A DNA stretch of 64,000 nt. Origin: Shouchella shacheensis (lineage in GTDB: Bacteria; Bacillota; Bacilli; Bacillales; Bacillaceae_D). The notes beneath the pieces were generated by a model. That model was not told the DNA's origin. It worked only from the letters and a program-made list of their open reading frames with translations, and made no database searches. Location: positions 62,001-126,000 of the forward strand of contig NZ_LLYY01000007.1 in assembly GCF_001484965.1 (NCBI RefSeq), in the 5' to 3' direction. How positions within the stretch are numbered: position 1 is the first letter of the stretch; the number at the start of each line of letters is the position of its first letter. Positions 16,771 to 25,296 of the stretch are shown piece after piece. The translations under genes were made by a program, and so were the position numbers.

Positions 16771-17991
16771 ATGAAAAAGCTTGGTATTAGTGTGACGGCT
16801 GTAGCCAGCTTGTTGCTTGTAGCTGGCTGCGGGGAGCAGAGTGACGGGGTCATGGAGGTCTCGTTAACCGGCTGGCAAGCATCTCCGACGGAACAGCGGT
16901 TTTTAGATGAGACGATTGAAGCGTTTGAAGAGAAGCATCCTGATATTAAGGTCAATTTCAGCACCATTCCCGATCGGTACATGGATATTATGCGTACACG
17001 GTTGATTGGTCTTGAGGGACCGGACGTTTTCTTTCTAGATGCCTTTGAAGCGCCGGGGCTGATTGAGACCGGAGCGCTCGAGCCTCTGGATCCGTATATC
17101 ACAGAGGAATTTGAGCTGGATGACTTCGAACAACCGTTGCTCGAAGCCTTTGAAGGGGACGATGGAGGGCAGTACGGGCTTCCGAAGGACACCTCCACCC
17201 TTGCGTTGTTTTACAATAAAGAGCTGTTTGCGGAAGCAGGAATCGAGTCCCCGCCGGAAACATGGGAAGAGCTCGAAGAAGCGGCAGAGATGCTGACAAC
17301 GGACGGCGTCTACGGTTTCGGCGTTGCCCCCGAACTCGCGAGACTCATGTTCATTGCTGAGTCAGGAGGGGGACAAGTGGCCACGAACAACCGGGCGACC
17401 TTTGGAGACGAGCGAGTGGCCGATGCTCTCCAGCCGATTGTGGACATGCGCAATGAGACAGGGGTCGCCGCTGAACCCTCCGAAGTCGGGTCTGATAATA
17501 CAGGGGAAATGTTTGCCCAAGGACGGGCAGCGATGGTCATCGAAGGGAATTGGAACATCACGTATTTGGAAGAGAACTTTCCTGACCTTGACTACGGGGT
17601 CGTGGAAGTCCCAACGATTAACGATCAAGAGGGGACGATGACGTACACGGTCTCCTATGTCATGAACCAAGCCTCTGAAAAAAAAGAGGCCGCCTGGACA
17701 CTGATTGAGTATTTAACAGGGAAAGAAGGAATGAAAACGTGGACCTCCAGCGGGTTTACCCTTCCGACACGCGCCTCTGTTGCGGAGGAACTTGATTATG
17801 TTGACGATGACTATTATGGTCCGTTTGTCGCAGGCTCTGCCTATGCCACGGTGTGGGCCGATGATACGAATTTACCGATTTTCGATAATAACTTTAACAA
17901 CCAGTTTCTGAGCGCCTTTCTTGGACAACGGGATTTAGGAGAAGCGTTGCAAGAAGCGGAAGATGTGGCTAATCGAGAAACGGAGCAATAA
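16771..17991 (+). CDS. Carbohydrate ABC transporter substrate-binding lipoprotein
   Basis: Surface receptor of the family 1 sugar-binding group (MalE/COG1653), 406 residues. The signal peptide ends in VAGC. Typical blocks are VSLTGWQASPTEQRFLDETI, RLIGLEGPDVFFLDAFEAPG, YGLPKDTSTLALFYNKELFAEAG, then MVIEGNWNI and PTRASVAEE. GGAGGGG precedes the ATG. It starts 13 bases after the glycosidase gene. A stable hairpin follows, which may protect this part of the mRNA so that binding protein exceeds permease. The ligand is probably an oligosaccharide. Confidence 0.9.
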   Translation: MKKLGISVTAVASLLLVAGCGEQSDGVMEVSLTGWQASPTEQRFLDETIEAFEEKHPDIKVNFSTIPDRYMDIMRTRLIGLEGPDVFFLDAFEAPGLIETGALEPLDPYITEEFELDDFEQPLLEAFEGDDGGQYGLPKDTSTLALFYNKELFAEAGIESPPETWEELEEAAEMLTTDGVYGFGVAPELARLMFIAESGGGQVATNNRATFGDERVADALQPIVDMRNETGVAAEPSEVGSDNTGEMFAQGRAAMVIEGNWNITYLEENFPDLDYGVVEVPTINDQEGTMTYTVSYVMNQASEKKEAAWTLIEYLTGKEGMKTWTSSGFTLPTRASVAEELDYVDDDYYGPFVAGSAYATVWADDTNLPIFDNNFNNQFLSAFLGQRDLGEALQEAEDVANRETEQ

Positions 17992-17995
17992 TGAC

Positions 17996-18021
17996 GACGA
18001 GGCAGCAAGCGCTGCCTCGTC
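17996..18021 (+). promoter_or_regulatory. Intra-operon hairpin between binding-protein and permease genes
   Basis: Perfect 11-base arms GACGAGGCAGC and GCTGCCTCGTC with a 4-base loop and no T tract. It fits an mRNA-stabilising or processing hairpin better than a terminator. Confidence 0.65.
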
Positions 18022-18051
18022 ACAAGAATGACTAGATGGGAGTTCTGAGAT

Positions 18052-18951
18052 ATGGCAAATTTAAGGAAAAAACGGTTCACCCCGGAAGCCCTTCAAGGGT
18101 ACGGATTCATGCTGCCAGCGCTCCTGACGATCGGGATGTTTATCTTATTGCCGATTGTCTATGCCGTGTTTTTGTCCTTTCAAAAAGTGAATTTGCTTGG
18201 GGGAACGAGCGAGGTGATTGGCTTCTCTAACTATGCGCGTTTAACGGATGACTACCGCACAGGCATTGCCCTTGTGAATACCGCTTTTTATGTAGCCGTG
18301 GTCGTTCCTGTGCAAACGGTGCTTGCGCTCATACTGGCTTCTTTACTAAACGCAAACGTTAAAATGACCGGGGTCTTTCGGGTCGTGCTCTTTTTGCCAA
18401 CGCTTACGTCATCGGCCGTCTTGGCTTTAATTTTCATGTTCATGTACAACAATCAAAACGGCCTCGTCAATGAATTCTTGTCGTTCGTCGGTTTGCCAAC
18501 GTACAACTGGCTGGGCGATCCCGCCGTCGCTTTGCTTTCCATCATGATCATGAACATCTGGGCAACTGCTCCATTCTTTATGATTGTCTACTTAGCGGCA
18601 TTGAAAGATGTTCCTGATAATTTATATGAGGCGGCCGAACTAGATGGGGCGACAGCGTTGCAGAAGTTCCGCCACATTACCGTACCGATGCTTAGACCGA
18701 TCACGTCTTTTGTTGTCATTATGGGACTCATTGGGACATTCCAACTGTTTGATCAATCGTACATTTTCTCCGGCGGCACCGGGGGACCGGATAATTCAAC
18801 GCTCACCATCGTTCTATTGGTCTATCAATATGCCTTCCAATCCTATGATCAACTCGGGTATGCAGCTGCCCTTGCGTTTGTGCTGGCCTTCATCATTCTC
18901 GTGGCCACGCTCATCCAGCGAAAGCTGCAAAAAAATGAGAAGGTGTACTAA
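18052..18951 (+). CDS. Sugar ABC transporter permease, MalF/UgpA type
   Basis: Integral membrane subunit of the carbohydrate importer, 299 residues with six predicted helices. The EAA loop for ATPase docking reads EAAELDGATALQKFRHITVP, followed by GTFQLFDQSYIFSGGTGGPDN, typical of the first permease of sugar importers. The start is an ATG after a weak GGGAG. It follows the intra-operon hairpin and precedes the second permease by 12 bases. Confidence 0.9.
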   Translation: MANLRKKRFTPEALQGYGFMLPALLTIGMFILLPIVYAVFLSFQKVNLLGGTSEVIGFSNYARLTDDYRTGIALVNTAFYVAVVVPVQTVLALILASLLNANVKMTGVFRVVLFLPTLTSSAVLALIFMFMYNNQNGLVNEFLSFVGLPTYNWLGDPAVALLSIMIMNIWATAPFFMIVYLAALKDVPDNLYEAAELDGATALQKFRHITVPMLRPITSFVVIMGLIGTFQLFDQSYIFSGGTGGPDNSTLTIVLLVYQYAFQSYDQLGYAAALAFVLAFIILVATLIQRKLQKNEKVY

Positions 18952-18963
18952 GGAGGGAACACC

Positions 18964-19785
18964 ATGAGACGAGCCAAATGGAACACACCGATTGTGTACA
19001 TTCTTTTAATTGGATATAGCGCTGTCACGGTTACACCGTTTTTATGGGCGTTTTTTTCGTCCTTTAAACCGCTGAGTGAAATCGTGGGTGGCTTCAGTTT
19101 CTTTCCCAATGAATGGACACTGGATAATTACCGATACATCGTTGAAACACAGCCACTGTTTCTGCGCTGGCTCCTCAACAGTGTTGTGATTGCTGTGAGT
19201 GCTACAGTCCTAAATTTACTATTTAATTCAATGGCCGGGTACGCGCTCGCTCGGCTCAGCTTTCCAGGGAAAAAGGCCACCTTTCTCATTGTGCTTGCGG
19301 TATTGATGATTCCGATGCAAGTCACCATGATCCCTAATTTCCTGATTTTACGCGAGCTGGGCTGGCTCAATTCGTACCAAGGCATGATTGTCCCTGCCAT
19401 GGTCAATGCCACGTTCATCTTCATGATGCGACAGTTCTTTGTCAACTTCCCTAAAGAAATCGAAGAGGCAGCCGCCGTCGACGGATTAAGCCGGTTCGGA
19501 ACATTCTTTCGCATCGTCCTACCGATGGCCAAACCCGCCCTCTTCGCCCAAGCGATCTTTGTCTTCATGGCCATCTGGAACGATTTCATGCGACCGCTCA
19601 TTGTCATGACCGAACCCAGCATGATGACGCTGCCTGTCGGGTTAAACGCGTTCCAGTCCGACAATGTTTCGTTTTGGAACTATGTCATGTCCGCTTCGAT
19701 GATTTTCACATTGCCTGTATTGATTCTCTACATCTTCTTTAGCCGCTTGTTTATTGATGGGTTGTCGTTTCGGGGGGATAAGTAA
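18964..19785 (+). CDS. Sugar ABC transporter permease, MalG/UgpE type
   Basis: Second channel subunit, 273 residues with six helices. The EAA loop reads EEAAAVDGLSRFGTFFRIVLP. The N-terminal PFLWAFFSSFKPLSEI and C-terminal LYIFFSRLFIDGLSFRGDK are classic for this subfamily. A strong AAGGAGGG precedes the ATG. It is the last gene of the operon. There is no ATP-binding subunit here, so a shared MsmK/UgpC-like ATPase must power the system; one is encoded about 1.4 kb downstream. Confidence 0.9.
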   Translation: MRRAKWNTPIVYILLIGYSAVTVTPFLWAFFSSFKPLSEIVGGFSFFPNEWTLDNYRYIVETQPLFLRWLLNSVVIAVSATVLNLLFNSMAGYALARLSFPGKKATFLIVLAVLMIPMQVTMIPNFLILRELGWLNSYQGMIVPAMVNATFIFMMRQFFVNFPKEIEEAAAVDGLSRFGTFFRIVLPMAKPALFAQAIFVFMAIWNDFMRPLIVMTEPSMMTLPVGLNAFQSDNVSFWNYVMSASMIFTLPVLILYIFFSRLFIDGLSFRGDK

Positions 19786-19915
19786 ACGAGGGTCACTGAA
19801 TTTCTGTGTAGAGGCGGTGCTTGTAAAAAAGAGGGTGTGATGAGGTGAGAAATGTGAACGATAAAACGGACACATGATTGTCTTTCGGAATTACTCTCGC
19901 TCTCGTTCGGGTGTT

Positions 19916-20001
19916 GAGCCTTTTGTCACGTTCATTTGCCCTCAATCCTTTTACTAGATTAAGGGGGTTTTAAGTTCGGGCATATTGCAAAAAAAGGAGC
20001 C
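19916..20001. repeat. Dispersed intergenic element with a terminator hairpin, copy B
   Basis: Resembles copy A near 3.0 kb along its length: TTTTGTCACGTTCATT, CCCTCAATCC, a hairpin with GATTAAGGG, T-rich bases, then an A-run and GGAGCCG. It sits about 130 bases after the end of the sugar operon and may serve as its terminator. The remaining spacer (20002-20103) shows nothing I can name. Confidence 0.6.
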
Positions 20002-20103
20002 GTTCAACGGTTAGTGGCAAAACTCTTCACGCACGATCTGTTAGTGAAAATTGATTGTGGAGTTTTGGCTGTTTCGGTTAGAGGCTTCACCATCTATTTC
20101 TTC

Positions 20104-20148
20104 AAAACCCCCCTCGTTATGAGTTGCTGTGCTCTAGAGGGGGGATTT
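20104..20148 (-). terminator. Terminator of the DeoR regulator gene
   Basis: Arms AAAACCCCCCTC and GAGGGGGGATTT. On the minus strand the second arm ends in four T residues, 47 bases after the regulator's stop codon. Confidence 0.7.
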
Positions 20149-20194
20149 GCGTTTGTGGGTTCTTCATAACTACCACGTTGGCACTAGGTTCAAC

Positions 20195-20962
20195 CTACGT
20201 TGCCACAAACAGAGGAACCCCGGCTTCCTCAAATAGCTGCTGCGTTTCTTTCTGAATTCCTGCGTCTGTAATGATGCCCGTCACTTGGTCAATAGAACAA
20301 ACGCGGAGCATGGCCGTCACATCAAACTTGCTATGGTCGGCGACAACGTACGTCTGGCGCGCATTTCGGTACATAGCAAGTTTGACCTCATATTCTCCGA
20401 GTCCGTAATCCATTAACCCTTCCTTTAAAGAAATCCCGCTGATGCTCATGAAAAACAGATCAATATGAAAAGAGTTGATGAATTGAATCGCAGAGTCTCC
20501 GATGATGCAAAGTTCAGAGTTGCGCATGGAGCCTCCAGGGAGGATGACCGTGAAGTTGGTGGTTTGCCCGAGTTCCTGGGCGATAATGAGTGAATTTGTA
20601 ATGATGGTGAGATGCCGAAACTGACTGGCGAGCAAACGGGCAATCTCTGTGTTCGTTGTGCTGACATCAAGAGCCACACACTGGCCTTCGGTGACAAATT
20701 GAACGGCCTGCGTGGCGATGGCGTGCTTTTCTTGTTGGAATTGTTCCTCGCGCAGCACGAAGTTCGTTTGCTTAATGTTTGATGGCACGGGGATGGCTCC
20801 TCCGTGCACTCGTTTGAGCGCTCCCTCTTTCTCAAGTCGTTCAAGATCCCGGCGAATCGTCTCGGTGGAAACGTTCAATTTGCGTGTCAGCGTTCCGACT
20901 TTAATAATTTTCTGATGGTTGAGCTCATTAAGAATGTAGCTGTATCTCTCGTGGGCTAGCAT
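20195..20962 (-). CDS. DeoR-family transcriptional regulator
   Basis: Repressor that usually senses a phosphorylated sugar or polyol. It has 255 residues. The helix-turn-helix has the family signature VGTLTRKLNVSTETIRRDLERLEKEG followed by RVHGGA. The effector domain contains DVSTTNTEIARLL, then ITNSLIIAQEL, LPGGSMR and VVADHSKFD. The start is ATG, or a GTG one codon earlier, after TAGGAG. It is divergent from the Ugp-like operon, with inverted sequence blocks between them that probably serve as operators. A phosphorylated effector would fit the HAD and PHP hydrolases of that operon. Confidence 0.9.
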   Translation of the reverse strand: MLAHERYSYILNELNHQKIIKVGTLTRKLNVSTETIRRDLERLEKEGALKRVHGGAIPVPSNIKQTNFVLREEQFQQEKHAIATQAVQFVTEGQCVALDVSTTNTEIARLLASQFRHLTIITNSLIIAQELGQTTNFTVILPGGSMRNSELCIIGDSAIQFINSFHIDLFFMSISGISLKEGLMDYGLGEYEVKLAMYRNARQTYVVADHSKFDVTAMLRVCSIDQVTGIITDAGIQKETQQLFEEAGVPLFVAT

Positions 20963-21027
20963 CACAACCGACTCCTACTGTTAGTATATGCACATATTGT
21001 ACCAAACTCCCTCCTGCCATGCACAAT

Positions 21028-21098
21028 GTTTTTGTGTGATTTATAGGTTTTTTAAGCAATGTTAACGAGAAATTTACAATAAAATCACACAAAAAAGC
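21028..21098. promoter_or_regulatory. Divergent control region with inverted operator-like blocks
   Basis: GTTTTTGTGTGATTTAT is mirrored about 35 bases on by ATAAAATCACACAAAAAAGC, a likely pair of DeoR half sites. A second motif, GTTAGTATAT, occurs twice outside the blocks (near 20.98 and 21.11 kb). Exact promoter elements could not be fixed. Confidence 0.5.
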
Positions 21099-21168
21099 AA
21101 TTTTAATGTTAGTATATAACCATGAAAGCACAAAACATCAATCAAACGCACATGTTAGGGGGGATTTT

Positions 21169-22245
21169 GTGGGGATTATATCGTTGGAGCGTGCGAGTAA
21201 GAAGTATGAGAGTGGCAAGGAATACGCCGTTCGTGATTTTACTTTAGATATTGAGGAACAGGAGTTCATTGTGTTTGTCGGTCCTTCTGGCTGTGGGAAA
21301 TCAACGACGCTCCGAATGATCGCGGGACTTGAAGAGATCTCTGAAGGAAGCCTCGTGATGCAAGGAAAGCAAATGAATGCAACACCTCCGAAAGATCGCG
21401 GCGTAGCGATGGTCTTTCAAAACTATGCACTGTTTCCTCATCTTACGGTGTTTGACAACTTAGCGTATGGCATGAAGATGCGACGGGTCCCAAAGCAAAC
21501 ACGCAAGGAAGAGGTAGAGGCCGTAGCTGAACTGCTGGGACTAGAGGAGTTGCTCGACCGTAAACCAAAGGCACTCTCTGGGGGGCAGCGTCAGCGTGTG
21601 GCGCTAGGACGAGCCGTAGTGCGTGGCGCGCGTGTCTTTTTAATGGACGAGCCTTTGTCTAATTTAGATGCAAAGCTACGTGTGCGAATGAGAGCTGAGA
21701 TTCTCAAGCTACATAAGAACCTGAAAACGACGACGATTTATGTCACGCATGACCAAACCGAGGCGATGACGATGGCCTCACGAATTGTCGTTCTTAAGGA
21801 TGGCGACATTCAGCAAATCGGCACGCCTCTCGAGGTGTACAACCATCCTGTCAATCTTTTTGTTGCTAGTTTTTTGGGTGCTCCTGCGACAAATTTCATT
21901 AAAGGAAAAGTGAAGAAAAGCGAAGTCTGGATCGATGACGCCACTCGGCTCTCCTTTGAAGAGAAACGTCGCTCTTTGCTAGAAAGCAGGCAAGAGCAAG
22001 ATATCATCGTCGGCATTCGTCCTGAAGACGTTGTGCTTATGGAAGAAGGGATTGCATGCACGGTGGAACATACCGAGCAAACCGGAGTCAATCTCTTCAT
22101 CACGGTCAGGTTTAATGGGCAGCCGATCATTGTTCGCCTTTCTCCTGATGAAGAGGTGAACACAGGCGATTGTGTTCGTGTGGGCATCAACCCCGATAAG
22201 TGTCATCTCTTTGACGCAGAAACGGAAGAGGTGATTCGAGCGTGA
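21169..22245 (+). CDS. ugpC: ABC transporter ATP-binding protein, UgpC/MsmK type
   Basis: ATPase of 358 residues that energises an importer. Walker A GPSGCGKSTT, Q-loop MVFQNYALFPHL, signature LSGGQRQRVALGRAVV, Walker B VFLMDEPLSNLDAKLR and switch YVTHDQTEAMTM are all present. A C-terminal TOBE/OB domain follows (IVGIRPEDVVLME). The GTG at 21169 is chosen: AGGGGGGA lies about 5 bases before it, while the longer frame would start inside the regulatory region. Its stop overlaps the first permease by 4 bases. ATPases of this type often serve several sugar importers, so it may also serve the ATPase-less importer upstream. Confidence 0.88.
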   Translation: MGIISLERASKKYESGKEYAVRDFTLDIEEQEFIVFVGPSGCGKSTTLRMIAGLEEISEGSLVMQGKQMNATPPKDRGVAMVFQNYALFPHLTVFDNLAYGMKMRRVPKQTRKEEVEAVAELLGLEELLDRKPKALSGGQRQRVALGRAVVRGARVFLMDEPLSNLDAKLRVRMRAEILKLHKNLKTTTIYVTHDQTEAMTMASRIVVLKDGDIQQIGTPLEVYNHPVNLFVASFLGAPATNFIKGKVKKSEVWIDDATRLSFEEKRRSLLESRQEQDIIVGIRPEDVVLMEEGIACTVEHTEQTGVNLFITVRFNGQPIIVRLSPDEEVNTGDCVRVGINPDKCHLFDAETEEVIRA

Positions 22246-23114
22246 AAAAATCCATGACTCTAGCGAAATTTCTGATCTTTGTCGGCATTCCGATGATCCC
22301 GCTCGTCGTTTTCTGGTTTATCCCGATGGTGGTTTCGTTGTGGTTGAGTTTTACGGATTGGGATTACATTAGTCCAGAATTTAACGTTGTGGGTTTGGAT
22401 AACTATACGACGCTGCTAACGAGTTCTGACTTCTATCAGGCGTTAAACAATACGATTGTATTTACGTTATTTACCATTATTCCTACGCTGACATTGGGCC
22501 TGTTTATGGCTTTACTCTTACATCGCAAATTAAAAGGAAGTACGATTTTCAGAGCAATGCTGTTCTCGCCCTGGATTACACCAATGGTAGCCATGTCGAT
22601 CGTATGGACGTGGATTTTTGAACCGGATCTCGGCCTGCTCAATGAGATGCTTGGCTGGTTCAATTTGCCGCAACCGGCTTGGCTGCAAAGTTCTCAGTTT
22701 GCGATTTGGGCCATTATCATCGTAACCGTTTGGAAGAATGCCGGATGGGCGATGATTTTCTACAGCGAGGCCCTTCAACGCATTCCAAAGGACCTTTACG
22801 AGGTGAGTAGTTTGGAAGGGTCTTCGGCATGGCAAAAGCTTCGAACGATTACGTTGCCGATGGTTTCGCCGACAACGCTTTTCTTAAGCATTGTGACAAC
22901 GGTCGATGCGCTGCAAGCCTATGATCAAATTCAGGTGATGACACAGGGTGGGCCGTCGGGGAGTACGCGGACGCTTCTCTACTATTACTATCAACTCGCC
23001 TTCGAGCAATTTAATATGGGCCAAGCGACGGCGGTGGCCACCTTGCTCGTGGCCTTTACCGGGCTGATCTCTGCCTTGCAATTCAAACTATCGAAAAAGT
23101 GGGTTCATTACTAG
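22242..23114 (+). CDS. ugpA: ABC transporter permease, UgpA type
   Basis: First channel subunit of the Ugp-like importer, 290 residues and six helices. The N-terminal FTDWDYISPEFNVVGLDNY and EAA loop EVSSLEGSSAWQKLRTITLP, then DALQAYDQIQVMTQGGPSGS, are typical. It starts with GTG within the overlap with the ATPase gene. This assigns it to the CUT1 group, which handles oligosaccharides and glycerol-3-phosphate-like solutes. Confidence 0.88.
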   Translation: MKKSMTLAKFLIFVGIPMIPLVVFWFIPMVVSLWLSFTDWDYISPEFNVVGLDNYTTLLTSSDFYQALNNTIVFTLFTIIPTLTLGLFMALLLHRKLKGSTIFRAMLFSPWITPMVAMSIVWTWIFEPDLGLLNEMLGWFNLPQPAWLQSSQFAIWAIIIVTVWKNAGWAMIFYSEALQRIPKDLYEVSSLEGSSAWQKLRTITLPMVSPTTLFLSIVTTVDALQAYDQIQVMTQGGPSGSTRTLLYYYYQLAFEQFNMGQATAVATLLVAFTGLISALQFKLSKKWVHY

Positions 23115-23125
23115 GGGGAATGACG

Positions 23126-23971
23126 ATGGGAACAACAACCTGGCGACGAGTGCCTAAACGCATGCTTCTCTATAGCGCTCTTGGTGTGGTGAGCCTCATC
23201 ATGATCTTCCCGTTTATATGGATGATCTTAAGCGCTTTGAAAACGTCAGAAGAGATCTTCGCGATTCCATTAACATGGCTTCCGGAAAGTCCTCAGTGGC
23301 AGAACTTTGGCGAAGCGATGAATATGGCGCCATTCGGACTGTTCATCTGGAACAGTGTGTTTACCGCCGTGGTGATTGTCTTCTTTCAAATTATTTTATC
23401 GTGCATGCTCGCGTATGCACTCACACAAGTAAAGTTCTGGGGACAGAACTTGCTGTTCATGGCGATTCTTGGCTCCTACATGCTTCCGGCTGCCGCAACG
23501 TACGTGCCAAGCTATGTCATCCTCGCTAACCTTGGATTGCTGGATACGCTCAGCGGCATCATTGTCTCAAATGTGGCAAGCGTCTTCTGTATCTTTATGA
23601 TTCGCCAAGCCTTTTTACAAGTGCCGAAGGAGTTAATTGAAGCGGCGCGAGCAGATGGGGCAGGGGACTGGAAAATCCTTTGGAAGATCATGTTTCCGTT
23701 GGCAAAGTCCTCGATTTTAACAGTGGCACTAATTAGCTTTGTGCAAATGTACAATAACTACCTTTGGCCTTCTCTCATTGTCCAAAGTGAAGAAAAATAC
23801 TTAATTACGGTAGGGTTGCGACAGTTTTTCACCGACCAGGGCACGTTTGCCAGCCAGTGGCCCTTAATTATGGCAGCGAATGTGTTTGCGGTCGCGCCGC
23901 TATTGATCATGTTTATCGTGTTACAAAAATGGTTTGTCCGCGGCATTAGCGATAATGGCGTGAAAGGATAA
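23126..23971 (+). CDS. ugpE: ABC transporter permease, UgpE type
   Basis: Second channel subunit, 281 residues from the chosen start. Marks are FPFIWMILSALKTSEEIFAIP and the EAA loop EAARADGAGDWKILWKIMFP, with the C-terminal QKWFVRGISDNGVKG. The ATG at 23126 is preferred because AGGGGG lies 7 bases upstream; earlier in-frame codons overlap the preceding gene or the ribosome site. It lies 11 bases after the first permease gene. Confidence 0.88.
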   Translation: MGTTTWRRVPKRMLLYSALGVVSLIMIFPFIWMILSALKTSEEIFAIPLTWLPESPQWQNFGEAMNMAPFGLFIWNSVFTAVVIVFFQIILSCMLAYALTQVKFWGQNLLFMAILGSYMLPAAATYVPSYVILANLGLLDTLSGIIVSNVASVFCIFMIRQAFLQVPKELIEAARADGAGDWKILWKIMFPLAKSSILTVALISFVQMYNNYLWPSLIVQSEEKYLITVGLRQFFTDQGTFASQWPLIMAANVFAVAPLLIMFIVLQKWFVRGISDNGVKG

Positions 23972-23991
23972 CAAATATGAGGAGGATGATT

Positions 23992-25278
23992 ATGAGTAAA
24001 AAAATGTATGCAGGGATGATGGTATCGGCATTGGTAGGGCTATCCGCATGTTCAACGGAAAGCGGCGGTTCCGCTGATGGCCCGGTCGAGATTGAGTTCT
24101 GGTACGGTCTTGGGAGCGAGGCAGGAGGGAAGATGGAGGAAATTATTGAGGAATTTAATGAGTCCCAGGAGGAGGTCATTGTCAGAGGCGTGGCTCAAGC
24201 GGACTATTCCGAAACCTATCAAAACCTGCAAGCAGGCCTTGCCTCAGATACCGCACCAGCCGTGGCTCTGTTAGAGAACTCGACCGTTCTGGATTTGGCC
24301 AACCGAGGGGTACTTGCGCCGTTGAATGAGTATATGGAGGCGGATGAAACGTTTGCTCAAGAAGATTTCCTCGATGTGTTTATGGAGACGGCCCATGTCG
24401 ACGATGTGTTCTACGGAATTCCGGCTTATGGCACGACGCAGGTGATGTACTATCGAACGGATCTATTTGAAGAGGCAGGCGTAATTCCTGAAGAAGCCTT
24501 TGAGTCTTGGGAGAATCTTAGAGAAGCAAGCGAAACGATTAAAGCCCAAGACGTCGCCTCTTATGGTTGGGCACCGATGTGGGGCGAAAGCAACCTTATC
24601 GACATTGCTCAAAGCAACGGAGGAACGATTATTAGCGATGACGGTCAGACCGTACTGATTGATAGCGACGAATGGGTGGAGGCCTGGGAGTTTGTCCGTG
24701 AAGCCGTTCATGAGGATGAAGTGATGAAAATTAACTCTGGTGGTCAAGGGTGGGAGTATTGGTACCGGACGATTGATGAAGTTATGAACGGGTCGGTTGC
24801 TGGCTACACAGGCTCATCAGGGGACAAGGGGAATCTTGATTTTGACGTGATTGATTCAGCGATTCAGCCGGGCATGAATGGAAACCCGCCGCAACCGACG
24901 ATTGACGCCCTTTATATGACAACTCCGGAAGCGATAAGTGACGAGGAAAAAGAGGCAGGTTTCAAGTGGATGTCTTACTTTACTCAGCCAGAGGTGACAG
25001 CCGATTGGGCACAGGCGATTGGCTATATTCCAGTTAGAGATTCGGCGATGGAGGTTCCGGAATACGCCGAGTTTGCCGAAGAGAACCCGTACTTGTTGAT
25101 TCCGTTTGAACAGGCGCAAGTCGGAAGTCCCGCCTTTATTGATCCTACAGGGAATCAGATTATTGATGCCCTGAGCATTGCCGCCGATCAGGTGGAGCTT
25201 GAGAATATTCCAGCCGAAGAGGCGCTTTCGCAGGCACAGGAACGTGCGCAGGCAGCCCTTGATGAAGTGAACGACTAA
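23992..25278 (+). CDS. ugpB: ABC transporter substrate-binding lipoprotein, UgpB type
   Basis: Surface receptor of 428 residues. The signal peptide ends in LSAC, and the mature part starts with VEIEFWYGLGSEAGGKMEEI, the N-terminal pattern of UgpB-like proteins. Later blocks, VAGYTGSSGDKGNL and FKWMSYFTQPEVTADWAQAIGY followed by PVRDSA, also match. The ATG at 23992 follows GAGGAGG at 6 bases; an ATG at 23977 lies upstream of that site. Ligand candidates are glycerol-3-phosphate or glycerophosphodiesters, by resemblance and by the hydrolase neighbours. Confidence 0.85.
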   Translation: MSKKMYAGMMVSALVGLSACSTESGGSADGPVEIEFWYGLGSEAGGKMEEIIEEFNESQEEVIVRGVAQADYSETYQNLQAGLASDTAPAVALLENSTVLDLANRGVLAPLNEYMEADETFAQEDFLDVFMETAHVDDVFYGIPAYGTTQVMYYRTDLFEEAGVIPEEAFESWENLREASETIKAQDVASYGWAPMWGESNLIDIAQSNGGTIISDDGQTVLIDSDEWVEAWEFVREAVHEDEVMKINSGGQGWEYWYRTIDEVMNGSVAGYTGSSGDKGNLDFDVIDSAIQPGMNGNPPQPTIDALYMTTPEAISDEEKEAGFKWMSYFTQPEVTADWAQAIGYIPVRDSAMEVPEYAEFAEENPYLLIPFEQAQVGSPAFIDPTGNQIIDALSIAADQVELENIPAEEALSQAQERAQAALDEVND

Positions 25279-25296
25279 ACAAAGGAGGCGGTAAGC

